Assembly: GCA_025655455.1 (NCBI GenBank)
Contig: JAHXIV010000082.1
Span: forward strand, 1-64,000
Origin: a gamma proteobacterium symbiont of Taylorina sp.
GTDB taxonomy: Bacteria; Pseudomonadota; Gammaproteobacteria; GRL18
Length of the DNA stretch: 64,000 nucleotides
Direction of reading: 5' to 3'
Position 1 is the first letter of the stretch. Each line of letters opens with the position of its first letter. This document shows, piece after piece, positions 26,880 through 36,370 of this stretch. The notes below the pieces were generated by a model that had not been told where the DNA came from, did not search any database, and saw only the letters and a program-made list of their open reading frames with translations. The translations under genes were made by a program, and so were the position numbers.

Positions 26880-28076
26880 CTATACAAACTGTCCGGCACT
26901 AAAGCCTGATGACCATGCCCACTGGAAATTATATCCACCCAATTGCCCGGTCACATCCACTACTTCTCCAATAAAATATAATCCGGATATTTTCTTTGCC
27001 TGCATTGTTCTGGAAGATAATTCATTAGTATCGACCCCCCCCATAGTTACTTCAGCAACACGATATCCTTCTGTTCCATCCGGCCAGAATTGCCAGTTCT
27101 GAAATAAATCACTAATTATTTTCAGTTCTTCACGTTGATACTGTTTAACAGGACGTTCAATAAACTGAGTATGACAAAAAATTTCAATCAGTCTTTTAGG
27201 CAGCTGTTGTGATAAAATATTTTTTAACATCATTCCAGAGTGTCGTCTTTGTTGTTCTAATAAGTAATCAAAGAGATCAATTTCTGCTAATAACTTAATA
27301 CTGACAGGTGCAGAAATATCTTTCTTTTGAGTCACCCAATAAGATGATATTTGCAGGATTGCCGGCCCACTCAAGCCTTTATGAGTAAAGAGAATATTTT
27401 CTATAAAGTTTTGTCCAGCAAAACTGACTTCAGCCGGGAGTGCGATACCAGATAATGACTGATACTTTTTTTTATCTTTACTATTATAAGTTAGAGGAAC
27501 CAGCCCCGGATAATTTGCAACACAATTTATTTCAAATTGCCCGGCAATTCGCAAGCCAAAATCACTGGCTCCCATTTTACTGACTGACAAACCACCGCTT
27601 GCAATCACTAATGATTGAATTGAATAGTCTGCTATTGATGTTTTTAGAACAAAAGTAGAATTTTGATTTTTCTCAACTTGTCGGATCTGACAATTAAGCT
27701 GGATGCTTACTCCATGTTGGTGACATTCTGACAAAAGCATCTGCACAACATCATTAGCACTACGGTCGCAAAAAAGTTGTCCATGTTCTCTTTCATGCCA
27801 GGGGATATCATATTCAGCCATTAAGGCAAGAAAATCATAATATTGATAGCGCGATAATGCAGATTTACAAAAATGTTTATTTTCAGACAGGTAATTTTCA
27901 GCACTGATATTATAATTAGAAAAATTACACCGTCCTCCTCCTGATATACGAATTTTTTTTGCCGCTTTTTCTGCATGATCCAGGACAATGACCCGGCGAC
28001 CACGTTTGGTCGCTTCTATTGCACACATTAAGCCTGATGCACTTGCACCAATAATGGCCACATCAAATAACTTCAT
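26880..28076 (-). CDS. HI0933/YhiN-family FAD-dependent oxidoreductase
   Basis: The N-terminus is a dinucleotide-binding fold (VAIIGASASGLMCAIEATKR), followed by the family hallmark KIRISGGGRCNFSN near residue 45. The C-terminus has GLYFIGEVVDVTGQLGGYNF and WAWSSGFSAG, the FAD-contacting end typical of YhiN/HI0933 flavoproteins. The length of 398 fits the family. The substrate is unknown; relatives include the bile-acid reductase BaiN. It appears monocistronic. Confidence 0.92.
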   Translation of the reverse strand: MKLFDVAIIGASASGLMCAIEATKRGRRVIVLDHAEKAAKKIRISGGGRCNFSNYNISAENYLSENKHFCKSALSRYQYYDFLALMAEYDIPWHEREHGQLFCDRSANDVVQMLLSECHQHGVSIQLNCQIRQVEKNQNSTFVLKTSIADYSIQSLVIASGGLSVSKMGASDFGLRIAGQFEINCVANYPGLVPLTYNSKDKKKYQSLSGIALPAEVSFAGQNFIENILFTHKGLSGPAILQISSYWVTQKKDISAPVSIKLLAEIDLFDYLLEQQRRHSGMMLKNILSQQLPKRLIEIFCHTQFIERPVKQYQREELKIISDLFQNWQFWPDGTEGYRVAEVTMGGVDTNELSSRTMQAKKISGLYFIGEVVDVTGQLGGYNFQWAWSSGFSAGQFV

Positions 28077-28276
28077 ATAACACCATAGTTACTATTAAAT
28101 TTGGAAAAAACAGTTAAACCTTACATAGAAAAAGAGGATATGTGAATTATACAGACTGAAGGCCTGATGGGGAAATCCCTGATAGACATTATAAAAATAC
28201 AATTTTATAATCGTCAATAATAATCATTTTCAGACTAAGCCTACTCTCATATTATAGAGGCTGTGGGAAGCCATAG

Positions 28277-28290
28277 ATCTCAATTGAGAT
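28277..28290. promoter_or_regulatory. Perfect 14-bp palindrome upstream of an exported-protein gene
   Basis: ATCTCAATTGAGAT is a perfect palindrome 60 bases before the ATG of the following gene and just downstream of a TATTATA stretch (about 28251-28257) that could serve as a -10 element. It may be an operator; the regulator is unknown. Confidence 0.35.
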
Positions 28291-28349
28291 AACTTGGTTG
28301 CCTAAGAATACTTTAGATCAACTTCTACAACGAGAGTAAGGAGATCAAT

Positions 28350-29216
28350 ATGATTAAGAAAAAACCTATCATGATACTTGCTGCTGCCTCTGTTGCGGCT
28401 ATTGCTATCACATTGACAATTTCATCTACATCAGAAAAAATTTCAGATAAAACTAAAACTATATCTGAAATTATTATTGACAGCGCAATTCCAAAAATTG
28501 AAAAAGCCATGATGGATGGCAAATATAAAGCCATTACAATCAGGGCAGATAAAGAGATGGAAATGCATATCCAGAGCAGAATAAGCCCGGAATTACCTTT
28601 CTCATATGAGACTTTAACTGGTGACTCTGACAGTGTTGTATTTGTTTTTCATAGTGTTGTGCCCAATCATCTGGTCAAACAAAATCCACAACAAGTGCTG
28701 GAAGAGTACACCATTCAGGAGACAGAGACAGAAGTCGTTTCAGAAACAGATGAGAATGTATCCACCAAATTTGACTTTGAATTTTACCCAACACCAGCTG
28801 CCGGAGGAATGATAGTTGATGAAGTTATGCTGTTAGAAGAAAGAGCACAGGTACATATTAAAGAAAATCGATTATCAACACCCAAAGATAATTGTGCCAT
28901 GTCCATTGTTGCACTGATTGAAGCCCAAGGTGGTGATGCATCATCTTTGAGAGATCAGGTAGGAAATCGTTATCTTGTGCTTGCCAAAGACCGGTTTAAT
29001 AAGGGAGACAGCAAAAAAGGCAATATCTATGCTGATCAGGCAATCGTTATATCAACCAATCTGACTCAATCTGCAGAACAAATAAAAGCTTATGGACAGA
29101 GTTTGGAGCAAGAAGATACAAGCAAAGCGGTTATTAAATCTGTAAGCAATTCTCCCTCTTCCGCCAGCGTCCTGCCAATTGATGAATCTACAAAAAAACA
29201 AAACGGTTTTTTCTAA
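28350..29216 (+). CDS. Unknown membrane-anchored or exported protein
   Basis: AAGGAG is correctly spaced before this ATG. Residues 6-26 are a hydrophobic signal or anchor helix with no obvious cleavage site. The remaining ~260 residues contain two alpha/beta-like segments (a DKTKTISEIIIDSAIPKIEK helix, and strand-rich SDSVVFVFHSVVPNHLVKQN), an acidic linker and a C-terminal helical region with two Cys-poor repeats. No catalytic motif is visible and no family recognised. It is followed by a terminator. Confidence 0.7.
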   Translation: MIKKKPIMILAAASVAAIAITLTISSTSEKISDKTKTISEIIIDSAIPKIEKAMMDGKYKAITIRADKEMEMHIQSRISPELPFSYETLTGDSDSVVFVFHSVVPNHLVKQNPQQVLEEYTIQETETEVVSETDENVSTKFDFEFYPTPAAGGMIVDEVMLLEERAQVHIKENRLSTPKDNCAMSIVALIEAQGGDASSLRDQVGNRYLVLAKDRFNKGDSKKGNIYADQAIVISTNLTQSAEQIKAYGQSLEQEDTSKAVIKSVSNSPSSASVLPIDESTKKQNGFF

Positions 29217-29237
29217 ATATCAGTAATTTCTCATGTT

Positions 29238-29262
29238 TAACAAGCTAAACTTGTTACTTTTT
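29238..29262 (+). terminator. Rho-independent terminator
   Basis: TAACAAG pairs perfectly with CTTGTTA around a 5-base loop, followed by C and five T. It ends the rightward exported-protein gene and overlaps the extreme 3' end of the convergent gene. Confidence 0.75.
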
Positions 29263-29827
29263 ACGGGCAAATTACATCACCGTCCAGAGTCACTGCTTTT
29301 GGAAAAAGGAAACAGTAGAAAGGCTGAATGATTTTTTTAAAACCAACTAAAGGCGTATGTAGTTCTGTCTCTTCAATTGCTATATCAACTGGAACATTCA
29401 ACTGAATAGGGATGGTCTGGTCAACAGGAACAACCAGGTTCAGAGTAATTGGCAAGCTGGTTCCAGCTGGCAGTACCACTGTTGCAGGGGCATTAGTAAT
29501 ATCAATCAAAGTTGTTCTAACTGAAACATGTGCTCCCTTAATGGTGACATCTTTGCTCAAAACCACATTGGTGTCCTGTTTCAATTTTAATTCAAATTTA
29601 ACCGGCATCATATCATCTACAACAACATTAGTTTTTATATGCGCCTGATCCATTAATTGAAAATCATCGTAGAGATCCTGAATAGTATTATTTGATAAAA
29701 TAAAGCCAATAATGAACGCAATAATAATATTGATCAATACTGAGGTGACGCTGGTAATAGTCCACAAAATACTCAGCAGTTTGTTTTTTGTTTCAGCACT
29801 ATTTTGATTTTCAGATATTTGTTTCAT
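29261..29827 (-). CDS. Unknown single-pass membrane protein
   Basis: This 188-residue protein has one TM helix (VTSVLINIIIAFIIGFIL, near 30-48). The periplasmic beta-rich domain has repeating hydrophobic strands (VSVRTTLIDITNAPATVVLP; LPITLNLVVPVDQTIPIQLN), somewhat like a LEA- or Ig-type sandwich. Two Cys near the C-terminus could form a disulfide. No family recognised. It is monocistronic and convergent with the preceding gene. Confidence 0.7.
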   Translation of the reverse strand: MKQISENQNSAETKNKLLSILWTITSVTSVLINIIIAFIIGFILSNNTIQDLYDDFQLMDQAHIKTNVVVDDMMPVKFELKLKQDTNVVLSKDVTIKGAHVSVRTTLIDITNAPATVVLPAGTSLPITLNLVVPVDQTIPIQLNVPVDIAIEETELHTPLVGFKKIIQPFYCFLFPKAVTLDGDVICP

Positions 29828-29994
29828 AGATCGTCTTTAACAAGATGTTTTTAGAGTTTTTTTAGTCTATATTACTATAAATAATTCATAAATTATATTA
29901 GCAATGACAATATAATAACAAAACTTATTCATATTATTCCCCTAGAACTTATGATAAATTAGCCGGAATAAACTTTTTTATCAAGTGGAAAATA

Positions 29995-30204
29995 ATGTCT
30001 GATCTTGAACACCGAGTTATGGAACTGGAAATCAAAAATTCTCATCATGAAGACACGATTGAGCAATTAAATCAAATTATTTTTGAACAGCAAAAAAATA
30101 TAGATACAATCTCAAGGCATCTTGAACAGGTACAAAGCAAAATTAATCATATGCAGGAAAATAGCACAATAGAAGAATCTGAACCACCGCCGCCTCATTA
30201 TTAA
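29995..30204 (+). CDS. slyX: SlyX family protein
   Basis: The 69-residue protein is a single coiled coil starting LEHRVMELEIKNSHHEDTIE and ending in a Pro-rich PPPPHY tail, the standard SlyX layout. The family is widespread in Gammaproteobacteria and its molecular role is not established. It precedes a cheV-like gene by 115 bases, and an imperfect hairpin (AAGATG/CATCTT at about 30224-30246) lies between. Confidence 0.88.
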   Translation: MSDLEHRVMELEIKNSHHEDTIEQLNQIIFEQQKNIDTISRHLEQVQSKINHMQENSTIEESEPPPPHY

Positions 30205-30318
30205 TAATATATTATAGTTTTTTAAGATGATGTCGATACATCTTCTTAATTAGGTAAAAATAATAGAGACAGCGAATAAATTTTAACGACTTAACTATTT
30301 TTTGGGATAGAAACAATC

Positions 30319-31245
30319 ATGGACAATATTTCTAATGATACGAATGATACAAATCGTCTGGAATTACTTCTTTTTTATCTCGGTGGCAGACGTCGATTTG
30401 GAATTAACGTACTAAAAATAAAAGAGGCCATACCTTGCCCTCCCCTACATCAATTACCTTCCACCAATCCTAAGATACTTGGTGTGACAAAGTTGCGAGG
30501 TGAAACTTTACCCATTATAGATCTGGCCAAGGCCGTGAGTTCAACGCAGCGTATACTTAGTGAGGATCAAATAGCCCAGGGAGCAGTTCTTACCACAGAA
30601 ATCAGTCGCTCACACCAGGGTTTCTGGATCAGTGCAATTGATAAAATTATGTTATGCAACTGGAAGGACATACTTCCCCCTGCAAAAGGCAGCGGTATTG
30701 GTAATTATACAACCGGTGTCACTCTGATTGAGGATGAACTGGTACAATTAATCGATATTGAAAAGGTTATTGGCGAAGTCCTGGGGGTTGAACTTCCCCA
30801 TACGGATAAATTAAATATTCCCAGGAGCAAATTGGATTCTATTATTGGTAAATTAGTCATGGTTGTAGATGATTCCAGTATGGCAATGAAACAAACTATT
30901 CTTTCTCTTGAAAAACTGGGGCTACAACATCTTTCAGCAAAAGACGGCAAAGAAGCATTAAAGATACTCAATGATTATCAAAATGGAGATCCTCATACCA
31001 TGGAACCAATTGCCATGATTATTTCTGATATTGAAATGCCGGAAATGGATGGTTATGGATTTGTATCCAAATTAAGGCAATTAGAGAAATTCAAAGATAT
31101 TCATATATTAATGCATACTTCTCTTAATGGCTCTATGAATATGCAAAAAGCCATTGCTTGTGGAGCTAATGATATATTAACAAAATTTGTTCCCGATGAA
31201 TTAATAGGAAAAGTAATTGAGCATCTCACTTCAGAAACAGACTAG
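30319..31245 (+). CDS. cheV: CheV-like chemotaxis coupling protein
   Basis: Residues ~10-155 are a CheW-like domain (LLFYLGGRRRFGINVLKIKE; GVTKLRGETLPIIDLAKAV) and residues ~178-300 a response-regulator receiver (MVVDDSSMAMKQTILSLEKL, with phospho-acceptor Asp in IISDIEMPEMDG and the conserved Lys in LTKF). CheV links chemoreceptors to CheA, with adaptation by phosphorylation. No other che genes are adjacent, but a chemoreceptor is encoded near 60 kb. Confidence 0.93.
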   Translation: MDNISNDTNDTNRLELLLFYLGGRRRFGINVLKIKEAIPCPPLHQLPSTNPKILGVTKLRGETLPIIDLAKAVSSTQRILSEDQIAQGAVLTTEISRSHQGFWISAIDKIMLCNWKDILPPAKGSGIGNYTTGVTLIEDELVQLIDIEKVIGEVLGVELPHTDKLNIPRSKLDSIIGKLVMVVDDSSMAMKQTILSLEKLGLQHLSAKDGKEALKILNDYQNGDPHTMEPIAMIISDIEMPEMDGYGFVSKLRQLEKFKDIHILMHTSLNGSMNMQKAIACGANDILTKFVPDELIGKVIEHLTSETD

Positions 31246-31253
31246 TTAAAAAC

Positions 31254-32021
31254 ATGAAAAAAACCATTATTGCTATAGGCATTGGTGAAATGTCAGGTGT
31301 ATTTACCCGAGCCTTATTACGTGCAGGCTATCCCATATTTCCAGTCACCCGGGACAGCAATATTTCTGAAGTTCATCAGCTAGTGAGCGATCCTGAAATG
31401 ATCCTGGTCGCCGTGGGAGAAAATGATCTCAATCCTGTTTTAGAACAATTACCACAGAGTTGGAAAGATAAAGTCGTCTTACTGCAAAATGAACTGCTGC
31501 CGAAAGACTGGCAAAAATTTGCATTAAATGACCCGACGATCATATCAGTCTGGTTTGAAAAAAAGAAAGGTCAGGATTTTAAGGTACTGGTTCCCTCCCC
31601 GGTCTTTGGTGCCAAAGCGGATATAATTAAAAAAGCCTTATCATTGCTGGAAATCCCTTCTTTCATAGTACCTGACGACAAAACAATGTTATTTGAGCTG
31701 GTTAGAAAGAATCTGTATATTTTAATGACCAATATTGCCGGCCTGGAAGTGGGTGGGAATGTCAATACACTATGGAACCAACATCGGGAACTGGCTATTA
31801 AAGTTTTTGATGAACTACTACTCATCCAGAACCATATTACTGCCCATGAAAATGATCGTGAACGCTTAATTGAAGCTGTAGTTGAAGCAATTAACGGGGA
31901 TTTATCTCATCAATGCATGGGACGTTCTGCTCCTGCAAGACTGGCAAGAGCTGTAGAGTATGCTGAAAAATATCAGTTACAGCATACCGAGCTGGAGAGA
32001 ATTGCAAAACAATTCTGTTAG
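31254..32021 (+). CDS. Unknown protein with Rossmann-like N-terminus
   Basis: This 255-residue protein starts with a beta strand and glycine loop (TIIAIGIGEMSGVFTRALLR) and continues with alternating strands and helices, reminiscent of ketopantoate reductase-like dehydrogenases. The C-terminal half is helical and ends with RSAPARLARAVEYAEKYQLQ, as in the substrate-binding half of that fold. Key ketopantoate reductase residues could not be confirmed. It lies eight bases after cheV and is probably co-transcribed. Confidence 0.7.
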   Translation: MKKTIIAIGIGEMSGVFTRALLRAGYPIFPVTRDSNISEVHQLVSDPEMILVAVGENDLNPVLEQLPQSWKDKVVLLQNELLPKDWQKFALNDPTIISVWFEKKKGQDFKVLVPSPVFGAKADIIKKALSLLEIPSFIVPDDKTMLFELVRKNLYILMTNIAGLEVGGNVNTLWNQHRELAIKVFDELLLIQNHITAHENDRERLIEAVVEAINGDLSHQCMGRSAPARLARAVEYAEKYQLQHTELERIAKQFC

Positions 32022-32030
32022 AGTTCAGAA

Positions 32031-32573
32031 TTATTTTAAAATAGTAGCTCGATAATAACGAAGTTCTTCAATGGATTCACGAATATCATCCAATGCCTGA
32101 TGTGTTGCTTTTTTCTCAAATCCTGTCATGACATCAGGATACCAGCGTTTGGCTAATTCCTTTAGAGTACTCACATCCAGGTTGCGATAATGAAACCAGT
32201 CTTCAAGTTCGGGCATGCCGCTCGCCATAAAACGGCGATCCTGGCAAATGCTGTTACCACATAAGGGAGAAACACCCTTAGCAATATATTGTTCTAAAAA
32301 TTGTATAGTTTGTCGACCAGCCTCAGTTTCATCAACCGTGCTATTTCTCACTCTTTCAATCAAACCGGAATCACCATGGTGCTGAGTATTCCACTCATCC
32401 ATACTATCCAATACTTCATTCGTCTGATGAATTGCAAAGACCGGACCTTCAGCGAGAATATTTAAATCTGCATCGGTCACAATGGTGGCAATTTCAATAA
32501 TGCTATCAGTTAGGGGTTCTAATCCTGTCATTTCCAGGTCGACCCAGACAAGATTACGATGATCTTGTGTCAT
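32031..32573 (-). CDS. orn: Oligoribonuclease
   Basis: The 180 residues show the DEDDh exonuclease motifs: [20 protein letters not shown] (Exo I, D-x-E), a central aspartate region ([20 protein letters not shown]), and [18 protein letters not shown] (Exo III). Oligoribonuclease degrades 2-5-mers of RNA, including pGpG from c-di-GMP turnover, which suits this c-di-GMP-rich genome. It is divergent from the M48 peptidase gene, an arrangement seen in many Gammaproteobacteria. Confidence 0.96.
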   Translation of the reverse strand: MTQDHRNLVWVDLEMTGLEPLTDSIIEIATIVTDADLNILAEGPVFAIHQTNEVLDSMDEWNTQHHGDSGLIERVRNSTVDETEAGRQTIQFLEQYIAKGVSPLCGNSICQDRRFMASGMPELEDWFHYRNLDVSTLKELAKRWYPDVMTGFEKKATHQALDDIRESIEELRYYRATILK

Positions 32574-32646
32574 GTGTTCTCTCTTTTATTGTTTTCAGGT
32601 TATAATAACAAATTAATATAAATCCTACAAAACTTGATGGAAAATT

Positions 32647-33912
32647 ATGCCGTTTTTTAGCACACTCTTTATTATTATGATAATTCTAGCCACACTCACT
32701 CATCTGTGGCTGTCATTACGACAAATTAAGCATGTCAGTCAAAACCGTCAGCATACACCTTCTGCATTTGCTGATAAAATTTCTTTAGCAGAGCATCAAA
32801 AAGCAGCTGACTACACAATAGCCAGAGAAAAACTGGGTAATATTGAGCTTATAATTGGAATGGCATTATTACTCATATGGACTTTGGGCGGTGGCCTGGA
32901 ATTCATCGATCAAACTGTGCGCAGTTTTCAACTGTCACCACTTTATGCAGGAGTTATTTTTATCCTGTTAATTGGTTTGATTTCTTCTATTCTTGATACG
33001 CCATTAACACTTTATAATACTTTTATACTGGAAGAGAAATTTGGTTTCAACCGCACAACAATGAAAATCTGGCTGATTGATTTAATCAAACAAACATTAC
33101 TGAGTTTATGCATTGGAATACCTTTAATCATGGTTATTTTATGGCTGATGGGCAGTGCCGGAGAATACTGGTGGTTTTACGCCTGGGCGGTATGGATGAG
33201 CTTCAGTTTTTTTATGCTCTGGGCTTATCCGGCTTTCATAGCACCACTATTTAACAAATTTTCAGAATTGGAAGATGTATCACTTAAACAACGAATTGAA
33301 CAATTGATGACCCGTTGTGGTTTCATCAGTAAGGGCATTTTAGTCATGGATGGTTCAAAACGTTCCAGTCATGGTAATGCTTACTTTACCGGTCTGGGCA
33401 ATAATAAACAAATTGTATTCTTTGATAATTTACTGGAATCACTGGAAGAAGAAGAAGTTGAGGCAGTTCTGGCTCATGAATTAGGGCATTTTAAAAAGAA
33501 GCACATTGTTAAACGCTTAATATCGATGACATTTATTACATTGCTTGGATTTGCTGTTCTTGGTTATCTGATGCAGCAGGATTGGTTTTATCATGGTTTG
33601 GGTATGAGTACAGCATCAATTTATGCCGCATTAGTACTTTTTAGCGTCGCCTCCCCCATCTTTACTTTTTTTCTCAGCCCTCTTAGCGCCATGATTAGTC
33701 GAAAACATGAATTTGAAGCAGATGATTTTGCCGCAGAGCAGGCAGATGCTCAGAAACTGGTCGATGCCTTAGTTAAATTATACAAAGAAAATGCCAATAC
33801 CCTGACACCCGATCCATTACATTCAGCTTATTATGATTCTCACCCGCCTGCACCGGTTAGAATCAAACATTTACTTTCAGCCCGTAACACAAACAAAGGA
33901 ACTTCTATATGA
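32647..33912 (+). CDS. Ste24-type M48 membrane metallopeptidase
   Basis: The 421 residues have seven or so TM helices. The zinc motif LAHELGHFKKKHI (His277, Glu278, His281) and downstream EFEADDFAAEQA carry the ligand and catalytic residues of the CAAX-protease-1/Ste24 M48 family. TGGA precedes the ATG. The stop overlaps the ATG of the cytochrome c gene by four bases. It likely processes membrane or periplasmic proteins; in bacteria the substrates are mostly unknown. Confidence 0.93.
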   Translation: MPFFSTLFIIMIILATLTHLWLSLRQIKHVSQNRQHTPSAFADKISLAEHQKAADYTIAREKLGNIELIIGMALLLIWTLGGGLEFIDQTVRSFQLSPLYAGVIFILLIGLISSILDTPLTLYNTFILEEKFGFNRTTMKIWLIDLIKQTLLSLCIGIPLIMVILWLMGSAGEYWWFYAWAVWMSFSFFMLWAYPAFIAPLFNKFSELEDVSLKQRIEQLMTRCGFISKGILVMDGSKRSSHGNAYFTGLGNNKQIVFFDNLLESLEEEEVEAVLAHELGHFKKKHIVKRLISMTFITLLGFAVLGYLMQQDWFYHGLGMSTASIYAALVLFSVASPIFTFFLSPLSAMISRKHEFEADDFAAEQADAQKLVDALVKLYKENANTLTPDPLHSAYYDSHPPAPVRIKHLLSARNTNKGTSI

Positions 33913-34220
33913 ACACATCTCAATACCTGCCAGCAGCAATCACACTGTGTGTATTAATCACTATGACATCGGCATCATACGCTGCCGATCCCGCTAACGG
34001 GAAGACATTACATAACGAAAGTTGTATTGCCTGCCATACCTCATTGACCAATGGTAAGCCTGATACACTTTACACTCGACCTGATCGTAAATTTAATAGC
34101 CTGCACGGTCTGAAAAGCCAGGTTATGCGTTGTCAGACTTCAGTGGGAGCTAACTGGTTTGATGATCAAATAGATGATGTGGTGCAATATCTTAATACAA
34201 CTTTTTACAAAGTTAAGTAA
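33909..34220 (+). CDS. Small exported c-type cytochrome
   Basis: A signal peptide (cleavage near SASYAAD) is followed by an ~80-residue domain with one haem site CIACH and a candidate axial Met in SQVMRCQTSVGANWFDD. Cys appears again at RC, which could form a disulfide. It is a monohaem class I-type cytochrome acting in the periplasm. It is coupled by overlap to the M48 peptidase and lies nine bases before rsgA. Confidence 0.92.
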   Translation: MNTSQYLPAAITLCVLITMTSASYAADPANGKTLHNESCIACHTSLTNGKPDTLYTRPDRKFNSLHGLKSQVMRCQTSVGANWFDDQIDDVVQYLNTTFYKVK

Positions 34221-34229
34221 GGTTTAGCA

Positions 34230-35282
34230 ATGGCAAAACGAAAGTTAAGCCGCCGCCAGGAATGGCGTATAAAAAAAATTCAGGAGGAGCGCTTAGCTAG
34301 AGCAAATAATAAGCAGGAACGTGCCTCTGAAAATATTGAACAGCTACAGGAAACACTCTACCATGGTATTGTCGTCAGTCATTTTGGAGCTTCTCTGGAT
34401 GTAGAAACAATTGAAAGTGGAAAAATAATCCGTTGTGCCCTGCGGCAAAATATTAATTCTATTGTCTGCGGCGACAGGGTGATTTGGCAAAAAGTAAATA
34501 ACATTCCGGAAGACGAACAAATCCAGGGTATTATTACCGCTTTACAACCAAGAACAACAGTACTTGCACGGCCGGACTTTAATACTCAAATGAAAGCGGT
34601 GGCGGCCAATATTGATCAGATGCTGATCGTTATTTCTCCAATTCCTGAACTGAATGAAGGATTGATCGATCGTTATCTGGTTGCTGCAGAATTATCCCAT
34701 ATTCAGGCTGTTTTAGTACTCAATAAAGTAGATACTCTCTCTGATGAACAAAGAACATTATTAGAAAAGCGCATTAAAACCTATCAGGATATTCACTACC
34801 CCGTTCTTTATACCAGTGCAAAAAGTCAGTATGGATTAAACAGTCTCTATCGGCAGTTATCCGGAAAAACCAGTGTTTTTGTTGGTCAGTCAGGAGTAGG
34901 TAAATCCTCTCTGATCAATGCCCTGCTGCCCGAAGCAAAAATCAAAGAAGGCAGGGTCTCTGAAAAAACCAATAAAGGCACTCATACCACAAGTATTTCA
35001 AGGCTTTATCATTTAAAGTTAAATCAATTTATAGAAGAAAGTAACTTGATCGATTCTCCCGGAGTACGGGAATTTGGCTTATGGGATATTAAAAAAGACG
35101 ATGTTATCCATGGCTTTGTCGAACTGCATCAACAGGCTGAAAACTGCCGCTTCAGAAATTGCAAACATCTGAATGAACCGGGCTGCAATTTGCTCAAGGC
35201 CATAGAGAATAATGAAATCAATCCACTCAGACTGGATAGTTATCATCGAATTGTTGAATCTTTGGAGCCTTCAGCCAAATGA
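34230..35282 (+). CDS. rsgA: Ribosome small-subunit maturation GTPase RsgA
   Basis: A basic N-terminus (KRKLSRRQEWRIKKIQEE) and OB fold precede a circularly permuted GTPase: G4 VLNKVD, G1 GQSGVGKSSLINALLP, then G2/G3 (TTSISRLYHL; DSPGVREFGLW). The C-terminal zinc site is CRFRNCKHLNEPGC. It matures the 30S subunit late in assembly. The last codons (Ser-Ala-Lys-stop and just before) lie in the start of a dispersed palindromic element, so the C-terminus was probably overwritten or extended by the element. TAAGG precedes the ATG. Confidence 0.96.
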   Translation: MAKRKLSRRQEWRIKKIQEERLARANNKQERASENIEQLQETLYHGIVVSHFGASLDVETIESGKIIRCALRQNINSIVCGDRVIWQKVNNIPEDEQIQGIITALQPRTTVLARPDFNTQMKAVAANIDQMLIVISPIPELNEGLIDRYLVAAELSHIQAVLVLNKVDTLSDEQRTLLEKRIKTYQDIHYPVLYTSAKSQYGLNSLYRQLSGKTSVFVGQSGVGKSSLINALLPEAKIKEGRVSEKTNKGTHTTSISRLYHLKLNQFIEESNLIDSPGVREFGLWDIKKDDVIHGFVELHQQAENCRFRNCKHLNEPGCNLLKAIENNEINPLRLDSYHRIVESLEPSAK

Positions 35283-35353
35283 AATTTATCGCTGTTGCTT
35301 TGCTAACATTTTTATAGCAAAGAAAGACAGTGAAAAATTTCATGTTAGATAAA
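35264..35353 (+). repeat. Dispersed palindromic element, copy C
   Basis: It includes the rsgA stop codon. The arms around GCTGTTGCTTTGCTAACAT / ATAGCAAAGAAAGACAGTG pair as in copies A and B. The loop reads CTAACAT (35303-35309) and the downstream motif reads ATGTTAG (35342-35348), so the base change is compensated. A 15-base direct repeat (AGCCTTCAGCCAAAT) occurs at 35266-35280 and 35354-35368, suggesting a partial tandem copy. Confidence 0.8.
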
Positions 35354-35374
35354 AGCCTTCAGCCAAATAAAATT

Positions 35375-36235
35375 TTATTTTTTATAAGCTAACAATAAAT
35401 CACCAGCCACACCCTGCTGGCCATTTTTATATTCAAACTGACCTATCTGGGCAATAGTGTCATACTGGTTAATTGCCTGATTATGCTCACTATAGCCTAC
35501 ATTTATAGAGGCTATATTTGATTCATGCAAACTGGAAAGATGCTGTCCATTTTTATCCATGGAGAATAGTTGTAATTGTTCATAAATTGCATCAGATTGA
35601 TCTATTTTTCCATCCTGATTGTCATCATAAGCGGCCAATTCGGCAAAACCATGTTGGTAACCATTGCTGTCACCAAACAGTTCTTTTGCGCCATCAATTA
35701 CGCCGTTACCATTCCTGTCATAGGCAAGGAAGGCATCTCCTCCTGTTATAAAGCTGGTTTTTTCCTGTTTTCCATCTCCATTTATATCAAACATCACTCC
35801 ATTTTTTACACCCGTTGTCTGTAATCCATCACCATTTAAATCTAATGCCAGAGGATCACTTTTTTTTATTTCCTCTTCACCAACAGTTCGTGAAATTGAC
35901 AAACTGGCTCGCTCATTAGCTTCTATTTCCTGACGACTGACGGCAGACTCATTATTACTTGAGAGACTAACAGCCTGTTGTGAAATCGATAAGGTATCTG
36001 TTTGAAAGTTAGCCGGTGATTCTTTTTTATCAGTACTTTTAATGCTTATAGCTTTACTTTCTTCAGTGGATGCTTGCTTCTTAAACAGGGTCTTTTTTAT
36101 GATTTGATAGTCAACTGATGCTTCAATATTTTTTTTGACCTGATCTTCAAGATCATCTGCCTGTTTTACTTCAGAAGATTTTTTATCTGCCGATAGTAGA
36201 GTACTACTGCCTTGAGAAATTGAGGGGATAGCCAT
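35375..36235 (-). CDS. Calcium-binding protein with EF-hand-like loops
   Basis: From ATG 36235 (GGAG eight bases upstream; ATG 36241 is too close) the protein has 286 residues. The first ~120 residues are Ser/Glu-rich and probably disordered. The remainder has successive Asp-rich loops (DLNGDGLQT, DINGDGKQE, DRNGNGVIDGAKELFGD, DDNQDGKIDQSD), like dockerin- or EF-hand-type calcium sites in large RTX/VCBS secreted proteins. No signal peptide is visible, so if secreted it would use another route. The module usually ends bigger proteins; here it is a separate gene. Confidence 0.8.
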   Translation of the reverse strand: MAIPSISQGSSTLLSADKKSSEVKQADDLEDQVKKNIEASVDYQIIKKTLFKKQASTEESKAISIKSTDKKESPANFQTDTLSISQQAVSLSSNNESAVSRQEIEANERASLSISRTVGEEEIKKSDPLALDLNGDGLQTTGVKNGVMFDINGDGKQEKTSFITGGDAFLAYDRNGNGVIDGAKELFGDSNGYQHGFAELAAYDDNQDGKIDQSDAIYEQLQLFSMDKNGQHLSSLHESNIASINVGYSEHNQAINQYDTIAQIGQFEYKNGQQGVAGDLLLAYKK

Positions 36236-36370
36236 AAACATTACTCCACTTTTTCATATTGCCTAAGGATATAGCGTCCAATAACACAAAAAAAACAGAC
36301 TAATCAGGTTTGATCCTTCCTAATCGGTGATACAATGATATCTCATTAATGAACAGCCCCCAACAAAACT

